In this document: piece after piece, positions 1 through 8,599 of the stretch | Position numbering within the stretch: position 1 is the first letter of the stretch | How the letters are laid out: the number at the start of each line of letters is the position of its first letter | Assembly: GCF_019343195.1 (NCBI RefSeq) | Contig: NZ_RPHB01000009.1 | Coordinates: 186,001 to 250,000, forward strand | Direction of reading: 5' to 3' | From: Arthrospiribacter ruber | GTDB lineage: Bacteria; Bacteroidota; Bacteroidia; Cytophagales; Cyclobacteriaceae | DNA length: 64,000 nucleotides | Program-made: the position numbers and the translations under genes | Notes under the pieces: model-generated | The model's database searches: none | Told to the model about the DNA's origin: nothing | What the model saw: only the letters and a program-made list of their open reading frames with translations

Positions 1-403
1 TGTTCATTGGCCAAATACTATGTAGCATCACTTTGTCTCCCTGCTTCACATATCCCATTATAAATGTGATCTGCTTGCAATATTCATATTCCAGGTAGAT
101 AAACTTCTTTTGATTTTCCCCGACTTTTTTGAAAGTATTGACCAAGGAATAATCCGAAGATTTGCCACAGAGCTCGTTGACAGAATCACGTAAACCTTCC
201 AAGTTTCTCTTTTTGTTTTGTAAAGCGATGGTGGTGGAAAGTCCTTCCGGTTCGAGCATGGGATGATGGATCAATTGCTGAGGATTTCTTACATTTTTTA
301 GAAATCTTTCCGCATCCTTTTTAGCGGATTTGACCATGGGATCAGTATTACAGGAATACAATCCAATAAGCATAAAAAATAAAATTACGAAGCGGATTTT
401 CAT
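1..403 (-). CDS. Lipoprotein of unknown function, C-terminus cut by window edge
   Basis: The reading frame opens with ATG at 403 and runs leftwards off the window, giving about 134 residues. The N-terminus is MKIRFVILFFMLIGLYSC, a short signal peptide ending in a lipobox (LYSC), so the mature protein should be lipid-anchored at Cys18. The rest is hydrophilic, with no family I recognise. It is divergent from nothing and lies downstream of the YraN gene on the same strand, 62 bp away. The gene is partial, so length and function cannot be judged. Confidence 0.7.
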   Translation of the reverse strand, partial: MKIRFVILFFMLIGLYSCNTDPMVKSAKKDAERFLKNVRNPQQLIHHPMLEPEGLSTTIALQNKKRNLEGLRDSVNELCGKSSDYSLVNTFKKVGENQKKFIYLEYEYCKQITFIMGYVKQGDKVMLHSIWPMN

Positions 404-465
404 ATTGAAGATATTTGTCCGAAACTACCTAAATTCTGACAATACTTACCAGTTCCTTTGGTTTT

Positions 466-822
466 TTAATAAAAAGCATCTTCAAAATGCCTGAAATTAA
501 TATTCCCGTTTCGATCCCTGTACACTCCTACAATATCAAAGCGGATATCTTTGTGCCAATCTTTTTCGTGGATATAATGATCCGCAGCCTTGATCAGCAG
601 CTTACGCTTGGTAGCATCGACAAACTCCTCGGCAAACCCAAAGCCAGTACCACTGCGGTATTTAACCTCCACAAAAACCAGCAATCCACGAAATGTAAAT
701 ATCAGGTCAATCTCCGCATGCCCATAGCGGTAATTGGCTTCCTGAAATTCATACCCTTTTCCGGACAACCAAGTTTTGACCAGGTCCTCCGCTTCCTTAC
801 CTTTGTCATTATGAATGGCCAT
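466..822 (-). CDS. YraN/UPF0102 family predicted endonuclease
   Basis: The 118-residue protein is full length for UPF0102. It shows the restriction-endonuclease-like core: G-H-A-E37-I-D39-L-I followed by V-E52-V-K54, the E-x-D ... E-x-K arrangement of the PD-(D/E)XK fold, then the conserved hydrophobic strand around FDIVGVY. The family is small, soluble and widely conserved, with a proposed but poorly proven role in Holliday-junction or DNA processing. The start at 822 (MAIHNDKGKEAEDLV) matches the usual N-terminus. It precedes the partial lipoprotein gene and is divergent from lipB. Confidence 0.85.
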   Translation of the reverse strand: MAIHNDKGKEAEDLVKTWLSGKGYEFQEANYRYGHAEIDLIFTFRGLLVFVEVKYRSGTGFGFAEEFVDATKRKLLIKAADHYIHEKDWHKDIRFDIVGVYRDRNGNINFRHFEDAFY

Positions 823-944
823 TTTTTGTTTTGTTTGTGTGTGTGTTAAAAAACTTAAGTTAAAAACAGGAGCAATTACAATGGCGTCTACAGGAGAACT
901 ATCCGAAAAAAATCAGCGTTTCCATATAGCATCAATTACATCCC

Positions 945-1658
945 GTGAATCAAGTTATCAATAAAAAAGTAAAATTTCTAGACCTAGGCATCAAAGATTA
1001 CAAGGAAACCTGGGATTTTCAGGAAGAAATTTTCGCCAAAACCGTAGCTTTAAAAATCGCAAATAGAAATGCTACTCCCGAAGCGCAACAAATAACGGAC
1101 AACTACCTGATTTTTGTGGAGCATCCCCATGTGTATACATTGGGCAAAAGCGGTGCGGAATCCCATCTTTTGCTGGATCAGATTGGACTGACAGAAAAAA
1201 AAGCTACTTTTTACAAGATCAACCGAGGTGGCGACATTACTTATCACGGTCCTGGGCAACTTGTTGGCTATCCAATTCTGGATTTGGATAATTTCTTTAC
1301 GGATATACACAAGTACCTGAGACTGCTTGAGGAAACCATCATTTTAACTTTGGCTGATTACGGGATTGAGGCCGGAAGAATTGATGGGCTTACGGGTGTC
1401 TGGATTGATCATATCGAGCAAAAAAATCCCAGAAAAATCTGTGCTATGGGAGTCAAATCCAGCAGATGGGTCACCATGCATGGCTTTGCTTTCAATGTCA
1501 ATGCAGATATAGATTACTTCAACAACATCATTCCCTGCGGCATTCCGGACAAAGCAGTGACCTCCATGCACTTGGAATTAGGCAGGCCCTTAGATCAAGA
1601 CGAAGTCAAGGAAAAGGTCAAAAAGCATATCATTCATCTATTTGAAATGGAAGAATGA
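945..1658 (+). CDS. lipB: Octanoyl-[acyl carrier protein]:protein N-octanoyltransferase LipB
   Basis: LipB moves octanoyl groups from octanoyl-ACP to lipoyl domains, the first step of endogenous lipoate synthesis. The family signature RGGDITYHGPGQ lies at residues 94-105, the catalytic Lys at about 171 (GVKSSRW) and the acyl-accepting Cys at 198 (NIIPCGIPD). The length of 237 residues is normal. The start is GTG at 945: an in-frame stop lies at 927 and no ATG exists before the conserved N-terminal region, so GTG is the only credible start. It stands alone, divergent from the YraN gene. Confidence 0.95.
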   Translation: MNQVINKKVKFLDLGIKDYKETWDFQEEIFAKTVALKIANRNATPEAQQITDNYLIFVEHPHVYTLGKSGAESHLLLDQIGLTEKKATFYKINRGGDITYHGPGQLVGYPILDLDNFFTDIHKYLRLLEETIILTLADYGIEAGRIDGLTGVWIDHIEQKNPRKICAMGVKSSRWVTMHGFAFNVNADIDYFNNIIPCGIPDKAVTSMHLELGRPLDQDEVKEKVKKHIIHLFEMEE

Positions 1659-2011
1659 TTTGTGATAAAAATGGATATTTTATTTTCTGGTCAGACCTAA
1701 ATAGAAATAGGTAGAAATATAATTGAAATATGGTTGAAATAAGGTTTTAGATACTAATGGATATTGGATATTAGTGGATATTATGATACAGAAATATGCT
1801 TCGCGAAATAATTAGAAATATGCCTTCGGCGAAATATTTTCAACCCAGAGCTTTAGCGCAAACCAGAAGAGACAATTGATTCGGGATCTCGTTTAAAAAA
1901 CTAGTAGGTATTAGTGGACATTCATATAAAACAAGTCAAAAACTAGATTTCATGTCTTGCATCTTTTGTCTTGCATCTTATGTCTCAAATCTCATGTCTC
2001 AAATCTAAAAA
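1659..2011. repeat. Intergenic GATATT/GAAATA repeat mosaic, copy 1
   Basis: This gene-free 353-bp spacer is built from short repeated words: GGATATT repeated with small changes (about 1756-1780), TAGAAATA/GAAATATG strings, a CTTCGCGAAAT / CTTCGGCGAAAT pair (about 1799-1840), and near 1966-2005 a small tandem of CATGTCT/CATCTTA words (TCTTGCATCTT, TCTCAAATCTCATG). The same words recur at 3240-3460, 33154-33455, 50534-50700, 56232-56480 and 57007-57480. No ORF in it looks coding. Confidence 0.7.
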
Positions 2012-2413
2012 ATGAAAAAAGACATCAACTTTCATCCCGTAACAGGGGTAAAACTAGCCATTGCCAAGGAAGAGGTAAACGGCAATACAGAATGGACAGT
2101 ATATATCATCAACCTCAACCTGATAGAGCTGAATACAGTGATGATCACCTCAAAAGGTTATGGAATCATGGATGGGGAAGAAAAGAAAACCTCCACACTG
2201 CGTCACATGATACAGGAATTGGGAGCACAGTCCATTGCTAAAATTGAACCTATTGATCCCGTACTTTTTGCTTTAAGCAATGAATTCTGGGTGAGTTACT
2301 ATATTCTGGATCAGATTTTTGACAAAAAATTCATCTTCCCCCATGGTAGCATGGATCCCGGCAATGTTAAATTCATTCCTGAACTGGGCCTTGAGGGAGT
2401 TCTGCATGGGTAA
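2012..2413 (+). CDS. Conserved hypothetical protein, 133 residues
   Basis: This is a soluble protein without signal peptide or membrane segment. It begins MKKDINFHPVTGVKLAI and contains a compact alpha/beta-looking region with the segments VMITSKGYGIMDGEE and KTSTLRHMIQEL, then FWVSYYILDQIFDKKFIFP. I have an impression of similar proteins in other Bacteroidota, usually left as hypothetical, but no catalytic motif is visible. It sits 74 bp before the DEDD exonuclease gene on the same strand, so the two may be co-transcribed. Function unknown. Confidence 0.75.
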   Translation: MKKDINFHPVTGVKLAIAKEEVNGNTEWTVYIINLNLIELNTVMITSKGYGIMDGEEKKTSTLRHMIQELGAQSIAKIEPIDPVLFALSNEFWVSYYILDQIFDKKFIFPHGSMDPGNVKFIPELGLEGVLHG

Positions 2414-2487
2414 AAGGATCAAAATTCAATTTTAAAATCCGTGATTTCTAATTAAATTCATCGCTACCAACTTAATAATTAAAGCGA

Positions 2488-3237
2488 ATGAACAATTTTT
2501 TGAATGAACTCAAAGACATCCTTTTTCTCGACATCGAAACAGCCTCTTGCGAATCCTCTTACGAAGACTTGCCTCCGAGGCTGCAAGAAGAATGGTTGAA
2601 AAAAGAAAAACTCATCACCCAAGGAAATAATAAGGAGAAGGAAGAAAAAACTGAAGCCGGGAGTTTGTTTTTCGAGAAGGCTGGCATCTATGCTGAATTT
2701 GGCAAAGTCATCACCGTAGGGGTTGGGTATTTTCATTTTAATGCTGAAGAAAACAAGTTGGAATTCAGGCTCAAGAGTTTTGCAGATGAAAATGAGTACG
2801 ACACCTTATCTGCTTTTGCCGAGCTGCTTCAAAAAAAGAAGTGGATCCTTTGTGCCCACAATGGAAAAGAATTTGATTTCCCTTACCTGAGCAGGAGGAT
2901 TCTGATCAATAGGATTCCATTACCAGAGCCACTTCAGATGGCAGGTAAGAAACCATGGGAAATCCGCCATTTGGACACCCTGGAACTTTGGAAATTCGGG
3001 GATTACAAGCATTACACCAGATTGGAATTGCTGGCTGCAGTTTTTGACATTCCTACTTCCAAAGATGGGATTGATGGTTCTCAGGTCAATGAGGCGTACT
3101 ATGTAGAAAACAACCTTCAAAAAATCCGTGAATATTGCCTAAGGGATGTATTGGTGACCGCACAGATATATTTGGCTTTTCAATGTTTCCCTCCTGATGT
3201 GGAGATGGAGATTATTAATACAGATAATTCTGAATGA
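2488..3237 (+). CDS. 3'-5' exonuclease, DEDD (RNase H-like) superfamily
   Basis: The 249-residue protein carries the ordered acidic motifs of DEDD exonucleases. ExoI is FLDIETA with D15 and E17, ExoII is AHNGKEFDFPYL with D130, and ExoIII is REYCLRDVLVTAQ with Y216-x3-D220, which makes it the DEDDy type. It resembles the stand-alone PolB-like exonuclease domains annotated in Bacteroidota as predicted 3'-5' exonucleases. Residues 40-60 form a charged insert rich in Lys and Glu. It has no signal peptide and presumably acts on DNA or RNA ends in the cytoplasm. The TGA at 3235-3237 is a normal stop. Confidence 0.85.
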   Translation: MNNFLNELKDILFLDIETASCESSYEDLPPRLQEEWLKKEKLITQGNNKEKEEKTEAGSLFFEKAGIYAEFGKVITVGVGYFHFNAEENKLEFRLKSFADENEYDTLSAFAELLQKKKWILCAHNGKEFDFPYLSRRILINRIPLPEPLQMAGKKPWEIRHLDTLELWKFGDYKHYTRLELLAAVFDIPTSKDGIDGSQVNEAYYVENNLQKIREYCLRDVLVTAQIYLAFQCFPPDVEMEIINTDNSE

Positions 3238-3239
3238 TA

Positions 3240-3470
3240 TATGATTAGAGCAGGATTATCGATATTGGTGGATATTGAAATATGCTTCACGAAATCGGAG
3301 TGAAACGGAGATCCCGAGAGCGAAGTGATTTGGGATAAAATTGAAATAATTAGAAATAGAATAGCGGGAAAATCTATAAGAAACAGAGATTCTGAGACCA
3401 GAGCTATTTGGGAGATTATGGAAATAGGATTGAAATAGGGGTTTCGATATTGATGGGAATTTTTCTCTAC
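3240..3470. repeat. Intergenic repeat mosaic, copy 2, with REP-like hairpin
   Basis: The spacer downstream of the exonuclease gene contains GATATTGGTGGATATT, GAAATATGCTTCACGAAAT and then a hairpin-prone module (about 3292-3337) reading GAAATCGGAGTGAAACGGAG, followed by ATCCCGAGAGCGAAGTGA and TTTGGGAT. ATCCCGA and its near-complement TTTGGGAT form the stem. The same module occurs, in direct or inverted form, at 33372-33418 and 56290-56336. Confidence 0.7.
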
Positions 3471-3501
3471 TAAGATAATTAAGGCATTTTACCGCCATGT
3501 C

Positions 3502-3608
3502 AATTCAAAATTCAACTTGTGTTATTTCAAAGTTTATAATATGTTATTTCAAAATTTAACTTGTGTTATTTCAAAGTTAACATTGTGAAATTTCAAAATT
3601 AAACTTAC
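3502..3608. promoter_or_regulatory. Five-unit 22-bp direct repeat array upstream of DUF4143 ATPase
   Basis: Five copies of a TTATTTCAAARTTTAACTTG-like unit follow each other with exact 22-bp spacing: the C of the TTC core falls at 3506, 3528, 3550, 3572 and 3594. A reversed TTTGAAAT closes the array at about 3610, just before the ATG at 3624. Twenty-two base pairs is about two helical turns, so bound proteins would line up on one face of the DNA. I read it as a regulatory array for the ATPase gene; the binding protein is not known. Confidence 0.6.
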
Positions 3609-3623
3609 CTTTGAAATAAAAAC

Positions 3624-4784
3624 ATGCTGGTTTCGAGAGACATAGTGTCAGCAATAAAAAGGATTAGCCCCAAGTACCCGATTCTGGCACTCACAGGCCC
3701 AAGACAATCCGGAAAGACTACCCTGCTCAAAAGTTTATTCCCGGACTACCGATATGTCAGTTTGGAAAATCCTGACAACAGGAACTTCGCTGAGTCAGAT
3801 CCTAATGGCTTTTTGAAAGAATTCCATACACATGTCATTTTTGATGAAGTTCAGCGTGTTCCTGAACTGTTTTCTTACATCCAAAATATCGTTGATGATC
3901 GAAGAGGGGAAATGGGTATTTATGTCCTTTCAGGTTCGCAAAATTTTCACCTGATGCACAGCATCACCCAAAGCCTAGCCGGAAGAGTTGCGATTTTCAA
4001 ATTGTTCCCTTTTGATTTAAAGGAATTGAACAATGCCGGAATATTGGAAGAGAACTATTTGAATTCACTGATCAAAGGATATTACCCGGCCATTTATGAC
4101 CGGGATATCCCTTCAAAGGTCTTTTACTCCAATTACATCGAAACATACATCAACCGGGACATCGGTGAACTTGTTGCTATTCGGAATTTGAGGATTTTCC
4201 AAAACTTCCTTGCCCTTTGCGCTACTAGAGCAGGACAACTATTGAACATGAATGCCTTGGCCAATGAATGCGGCATCAGTCAACCTACTGCTAAAGCCTG
4301 GCTTTCCGCTTTGGAACAAAGTTTCATTACATTTCAACTATACCCCTATCACAAAAATTTCAATAAAAGGATTGTCAAAACACCTAAGCTTTACTTCTAC
4401 GATACAGGTTTATTATGTCACTTGCTCAAAATCAGCAAAACGGAAAGTATACTGACAAATCCTATCAAAGGTGCTTTATTCGAAAACATGATGATTGCAG
4501 AGTATGTGAAACAAATGCACCATCAAAACAATCCTCAAGATCTATGGTTTTGGCGGGATGCTGCTGGGAATGAAATTGACCTATTGGTCGACAAAGGCGA
4601 CAAAATTGATATCATAGAATTCAAAGCCTCCCAAACTATAAAAACCCAAATGTTTGATGGACTTGCCAAGTTTGAAGAAATCTCCCAAATACAAAACCTA
4701 AACAAGTCATTGGTTTATGGAGGAGATACAACTCAAAAAAGAAGTGCTGGAAATTTGGTGTCATGGAGGAGGGTTGAATTATAA
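3624..4784 (+). CDS. AAA-family ATPase with DUF4143 C-terminal domain
   Basis: The 386-residue protein has an N-terminal AAA_14 ATPase with Walker A GPRQSGKTT at 25-33 and Walker B VIFDEVQ at 71-77, then a DUF4143 domain over about 190-355. The latter ends in a nuclease-like core: FWRDAAGNEIDLLVD followed by IIEFKAS, a D-x(n)-E-x-K pattern of PD-(D/E)XK type. Such genes are common, scattered and often variable between strains; their role is unsettled and a defence or nucleic-acid role is only a guess. It stands alone, preceded by the 22-bp repeat array and followed by a convergent broken gene. Confidence 0.85.
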   Translation: MLVSRDIVSAIKRISPKYPILALTGPRQSGKTTLLKSLFPDYRYVSLENPDNRNFAESDPNGFLKEFHTHVIFDEVQRVPELFSYIQNIVDDRRGEMGIYVLSGSQNFHLMHSITQSLAGRVAIFKLFPFDLKELNNAGILEENYLNSLIKGYYPAIYDRDIPSKVFYSNYIETYINRDIGELVAIRNLRIFQNFLALCATRAGQLLNMNALANECGISQPTAKAWLSALEQSFITFQLYPYHKNFNKRIVKTPKLYFYDTGLLCHLLKISKTESILTNPIKGALFENMMIAEYVKQMHHQNNPQDLWFWRDAAGNEIDLLVDKGDKIDIIEFKASQTIKTQMFDGLAKFEEISQIQNLNKSLVYGGDTTQKRSAGNLVSWRRVEL

Positions 4785-4788
4785 AAAT

Positions 4789-5280
4789 TCAATCTTTCCT
4801 CTCGTATACCTCAATCCATCCAAACTCGGTGTTTTTGAGAATCATTTTGCCATCCTCGAAATCAACATTTGAAATTTGAACAAAGTTTGGTGCACCAGGG
4901 ATTGATTGTGAAGGAAAAATATGAATATTGTTTCCCACTATTTTTCAAGCCATCATTTGCGATGCTTCTAAAAATTCTGAAGCTTTCAAAGTCAAGGTCA
5001 GTGATTTTTTGGTAATTACTCCATGGACTTCTTCTGCTTCTCCTTCCACCTCAAAAACACCTGCAAATCCAATTTTACTTTTCCTGCCAACAAACTCTTT
5101 GGAACTTAAATCGGATCGGTAAAGTTTTCCCATTAGCAATTCGCCCTGCTCAGAAACAGATAAAACCAATGGGTTCTCCACGTCAATACTCTGATAGATA
5201 CCCTGAAAATTCTGAGAAAACCCATTTATCTCAAAAGCAAAGCAGGTGAATAATAAAAAAATGCTGATATTCGAGTTCAT
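4789..5280 (-). pseudogene. Secreted protein gene interrupted by an in-frame TGA
   Basis: The frame starts with ATG at 5280 (MNSNISIFLLFTCFAFEING, a signal peptide) and reads 111 residues to TGA at 4945-4947. It then stays open in the same frame for another 51 codons (KIVGNNIHIFPSQS ... GWIEVYERKD) to a second TGA at 4789-4791. The downstream part has no signal peptide or convincing start. One C-to-T change would turn CGA (Arg) into this TGA. The full product would be about 163 residues, secreted, of unknown family. Alternatives are a naturally short protein or a sequencing error. Confidence 0.6.
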
Positions 5281-5436
5281 CTTTTTAGAGGTTAATAACC
5301 TATCACTCTTTAATTAAACTCTAAGTTAAAAATATCCCTCGAAACCCAAATGATTTTAGTAACTTTAATCACAAACAAACAGGCCCAGTTCAAACATATC
5401 AATGGCCTGAAATTAAATAATTCGAAATAAACTTTT

Positions 5437-7629
5437 ATGGGAAGAAAATCAAATAAAAATAGCCAACAGGGCAAAAAGAAAGGCGGAAAAATAACCGACT
5501 CAGCCCAACTGGCACGTAAAGTCCTTAACTTTTTGGACAACCATTACGGGCAGGAATTCAATGCCAAACAAATTATCAAAAAATTGGAAATCAGAGACAG
5601 TCTGACAAAAGGAGCAGTAGAACCTGTCATGCACAAACTGGCCGACTCGGGCAGTATTTCAAAAAGCCCCAGAAACTACTTTTCCTCGGTTAAGGAACCG
5701 GAATTTATAGAAGGGGAGGTGGACTTTGTCAACCCAAGGTTCGCCTATATTATCCCTGACTCCAAATATGGGCTGGATGAAGACATACAGGTCAAAGAAG
5801 CCGATCTCAAGCATGCACTTGATGGAGACAGGGTCAGGATAATGATCCATCCTGCAAAAGGAAGGAGTGGAAGGCAGGAAGGAAAGGTGCTTGAAATCTT
5901 GGAGCGCAACAGAGATGAATTTGTTGGAAGGGTGGAGATTTCACCACGCTTCGCTTTTGTAGTACCCGATTTCAAAAAAATGCATCATGACATTTTCGTA
6001 CACAAAGGAGACTTGGGTGGTGCAGAACACAATCAGAAGGTAGTAGTCAAAATGACCGAATGGAGGGAAGAGGATAAAAATCCAACTGGAAAAATTATCC
6101 GCGTCCTAGGAAAAGCAGGAGAGCATGAAGTAGAGATCCACTCCATCATGGCCGAATTTGGGCTTCCTTTCGAATACCCTCAAGAAGTAGAAGAAGAAGC
6201 CAACGCTATCCCGGATGAAATACCTGAAAAGGAGATCAAAAACAGACGGGACATGCGGGACATTCCTACATTTACCATTGACCCGGCAGACGCCAAAGAC
6301 TTTGACGATGCCATCTCTTACAGGATACTCGAAAACGGAAATTATGAAATCGGTGTGCACATTGCCGATGTAACACATTATGTCAAGCCCAATACCAAGC
6401 TGGAAAAAGAAGCCTACGACAGGGCTACTTCCGTGTATTTGGTGGACAGGACAATCCCCATGCTACCTGAGCGGCTGAGTAATGGACTGTGCTCACTTCG
6501 TCCCAATGAGGACAAACTGACATTTTCCTGTGTATTCGAAATGGATGAAAACGCCGATGTGCTCAATCACTGGATTGGCAGGACGGTAACCCATTCTGAC
6601 AGGCGCTTTGCCTATGAGGAAGCACAGGAATGCATTGACAAGCAAGAAGGCGATTTCTTCCAGGAACTCACCCTACTCAACGAGCTCGCCAAGAAAATCC
6701 GAAAAAGAAGGTTTGATAAAGGTGCTGTCAATTTTGAGACCGTGGAGGTTAAATTCAAATTGGATGAAAAAGGGACTCCACTTGGACTGATGGTCAAAGA
6801 ACGAAAGGATATCCATAAGTTGATCGAGGAATTTATGCTCCTTGCCAATAGAACGGTCGCCGAATATGTATTCAATCAAAACAAAGGCAAGGATACTTTT
6901 GTATATAGGATTCACGACAATCCCGACACGGAAAGACTGGAGACATTTGCCAATTTTGCCAAAAAATTCGGCCATGAACTCAAAATCGGTGAAGGCGTCA
7001 GAATATCCAGGGCTCTCAACCAACTTATGGACGAAATTGTGGGCAAACCGGAACAGAACGTTCTCGAACAGCTCGCTATCCGCAGTATGGCCAAAGCCAA
7101 ATACACCACTGAGCCAAAAGGGCACTTTGGGCTGGCTTTCAAACATTACACTCACTTTACCTCCCCTATCAGGAGGTACCCGGATATGATGGTCCATAGG
7201 CTGCTTCAGCATTACCTAGATGAGGGGAAAAGCCCGGATGCCGAAACCTGGGAAGACAAGTGCGTACATTCATCCGAAAGGGAAAAAAGAGCCGCAGATT
7301 CCGAAAGAGCCTCCATCAAATACAAGCAGGTGGAATACATGGCTTTGGCAGAGGACAAAGATTATGAAGGCATTGTCACAGGAGTCACCGAGTGGGGTGT
7401 ATTTGTAGAAATTACCGAAACCAAATGCGAAGGTATGGTAAGAGTCACCGACATGAAAGACGATTACTATGAGTTTGACGAAAAAAATATGCGTCTCATT
7501 GGGACAAGAAATAAAAAAATGATCACTTTGGGTGAAAAAGTAATGGTACGCGTCATTGCCACAGACATTGACCGTAGAACTATTGACCTCGAATTTGTAA
7601 ATGATGAACAAAACTATAAGCGTAAATGA
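5437..7629 (+). CDS. rnr: Ribonuclease R
   Basis: RNase R is a processive 3'-5' exoribonuclease that degrades structured RNA. The 730-residue protein has a basic N-terminal tail, a winged-helix region (about 20-75), cold-shock domains (about 85-230), the RNB catalytic domain (about 265-600) with the metal-binding motif TIDPADAKDFDDAI at 280-293, and a C-terminal S1 domain starting near 643 (YEGIVTGVTEWGVFVEI). All expected parts are present. The start at 5437 gives the usual MGRKS-type basic N-terminus. Its last 29 bp overlap the start of the polyprenyl synthetase gene, which implies coupled expression. Confidence 0.95.
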   Translation: MGRKSNKNSQQGKKKGGKITDSAQLARKVLNFLDNHYGQEFNAKQIIKKLEIRDSLTKGAVEPVMHKLADSGSISKSPRNYFSSVKEPEFIEGEVDFVNPRFAYIIPDSKYGLDEDIQVKEADLKHALDGDRVRIMIHPAKGRSGRQEGKVLEILERNRDEFVGRVEISPRFAFVVPDFKKMHHDIFVHKGDLGGAEHNQKVVVKMTEWREEDKNPTGKIIRVLGKAGEHEVEIHSIMAEFGLPFEYPQEVEEEANAIPDEIPEKEIKNRRDMRDIPTFTIDPADAKDFDDAISYRILENGNYEIGVHIADVTHYVKPNTKLEKEAYDRATSVYLVDRTIPMLPERLSNGLCSLRPNEDKLTFSCVFEMDENADVLNHWIGRTVTHSDRRFAYEEAQECIDKQEGDFFQELTLLNELAKKIRKRRFDKGAVNFETVEVKFKLDEKGTPLGLMVKERKDIHKLIEEFMLLANRTVAEYVFNQNKGKDTFVYRIHDNPDTERLETFANFAKKFGHELKIGEGVRISRALNQLMDEIVGKPEQNVLEQLAIRSMAKAKYTTEPKGHFGLAFKHYTHFTSPIRRYPDMMVHRLLQHYLDEGKSPDAETWEDKCVHSSEREKRAADSERASIKYKQVEYMALAEDKDYEGIVTGVTEWGVFVEITETKCEGMVRVTDMKDDYYEFDEKNMRLIGTRNKKMITLGEKVMVRVIATDIDRRTIDLEFVNDEQNYKRK

Positions 7630-8590
7630 TATCCTCCAGGATCTGGAATCACATATCGAAAACCTGAATTACGGAGAATCGCCAAAAGAACTTTACGAGC
7701 CTATTTCTTACATCATGAGTCTGGGCGGCAAAAGAATCCGCCCCTTACTGACTTTGCTTTCATATTCTCTTTTTAAAAACGACTACCGACAGGCACTCTC
7801 TCCTGCCGCAGCAGTGGAAGTGTTTCACAATTTCACACTGATGCATGATGATATCATGGATGATGCACCCTTGAGAAGGGGAAAGGCTACAGTACATGAA
7901 AAGTGGAACCCCAACACAGCCATCCTCTCTGGTGATGTCATGCTTGTCAGGGCTTATGATTTATTGGTAGATATTGACCCTGTACTCCTTCCAAAATGTA
8001 TCCGACTCTTCAACAGGACTGCTGCCGAGGTATGTGAAGGGCAGCAGCATGACATGAACTTTGAGTCAATGGACGAGGTGGAAGAAGACACCTATATTAA
8101 TATGATCCGGCTCAAAACAGCCGTATTACTGGGTTTCGCACTCGAACTGGGAGCAATTTTGGCAGGAAGGGACGAAAAAGAGGCTAAGCTATTGTATGAT
8201 TTCGGGGTCAATATCGGCATCGGTTTCCAACTCAAAGATGACCTACTTGATGTGTATGCAGACAAGGCAAAGTTTGGAAAACAAGTAGGGGGAGATATCA
8301 TTGCCAATAAAAAGACTTTTCTTTTGATCAAAGCCAAAGAACTGGCATCTGGGGCAATTAAAGAAGATTTAGAAAGATGGATAGCCTCTAAGGATTTTGA
8401 CAAAGAGGAGAAAGTCAAGGCTGTAACTGCCATTTATGACAAACTCCATATCAAAACGCTGACTGAAAAGAAAATGCAAGAGTATTTTGATTTGGGCTTT
8501 TCCCAATTTGAAAAACTAGAGGTTTCCAATCAGGATACCTTGGAGGTATTGCGTCAACTTACAAAGGACCTGATCAACAGGGAAAAATAA
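7601..8590 (+). CDS. All-trans polyprenyl diphosphate synthase
   Basis: This enzyme condenses isopentenyl diphosphate units onto an allylic primer to make the side chain of menaquinone or related quinones. The first aspartate-rich motif, MHDDIMDD, lies at 81-88 and is followed by LRRGKATVH. The second, QLKDDLLDVYAD, lies near 212. GGKRIRP binds diphosphate near residue 42. The length (329 residues) is typical. The start is ATGATG at 7601/7604, inside the end of rnr. The chain length of the product cannot be read from sequence alone; the likely role is the quinone pool that would feed the nitrate respiration genes further along. Confidence 0.88.
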   Translation: MMNKTISVNDILQDLESHIENLNYGESPKELYEPISYIMSLGGKRIRPLLTLLSYSLFKNDYRQALSPAAAVEVFHNFTLMHDDIMDDAPLRRGKATVHEKWNPNTAILSGDVMLVRAYDLLVDIDPVLLPKCIRLFNRTAAEVCEGQQHDMNFESMDEVEEDTYINMIRLKTAVLLGFALELGAILAGRDEKEAKLLYDFGVNIGIGFQLKDDLLDVYADKAKFGKQVGGDIIANKKTFLLIKAKELASGAIKEDLERWIASKDFDKEEKVKAVTAIYDKLHIKTLTEKKMQEYFDLGFSQFEKLEVSNQDTLEVLRQLTKDLINREK

Positions 8591-8599
8591 CCCATATTT

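Noticed and set aside
3256-3498. ORF of 80 codons on the minus strand (also similar ORFs in 33202-33537 and 56258-56467)
   Set aside because: They are translations of the intergenic repeat mosaics, giving similar low-complexity peptides from repeated DNA, with no start signals or known domain.
3502-3608. Short CRISPR array
   Set aside because: The repeats are directly adjoining with 22-bp period and no unique spacers; no cas genes are in the window.
6673-7212. Long minus-strand ORF inside rnr
   Set aside because: It is a mirror of the strongly conserved RNase R coding frame and has no protein-like features.
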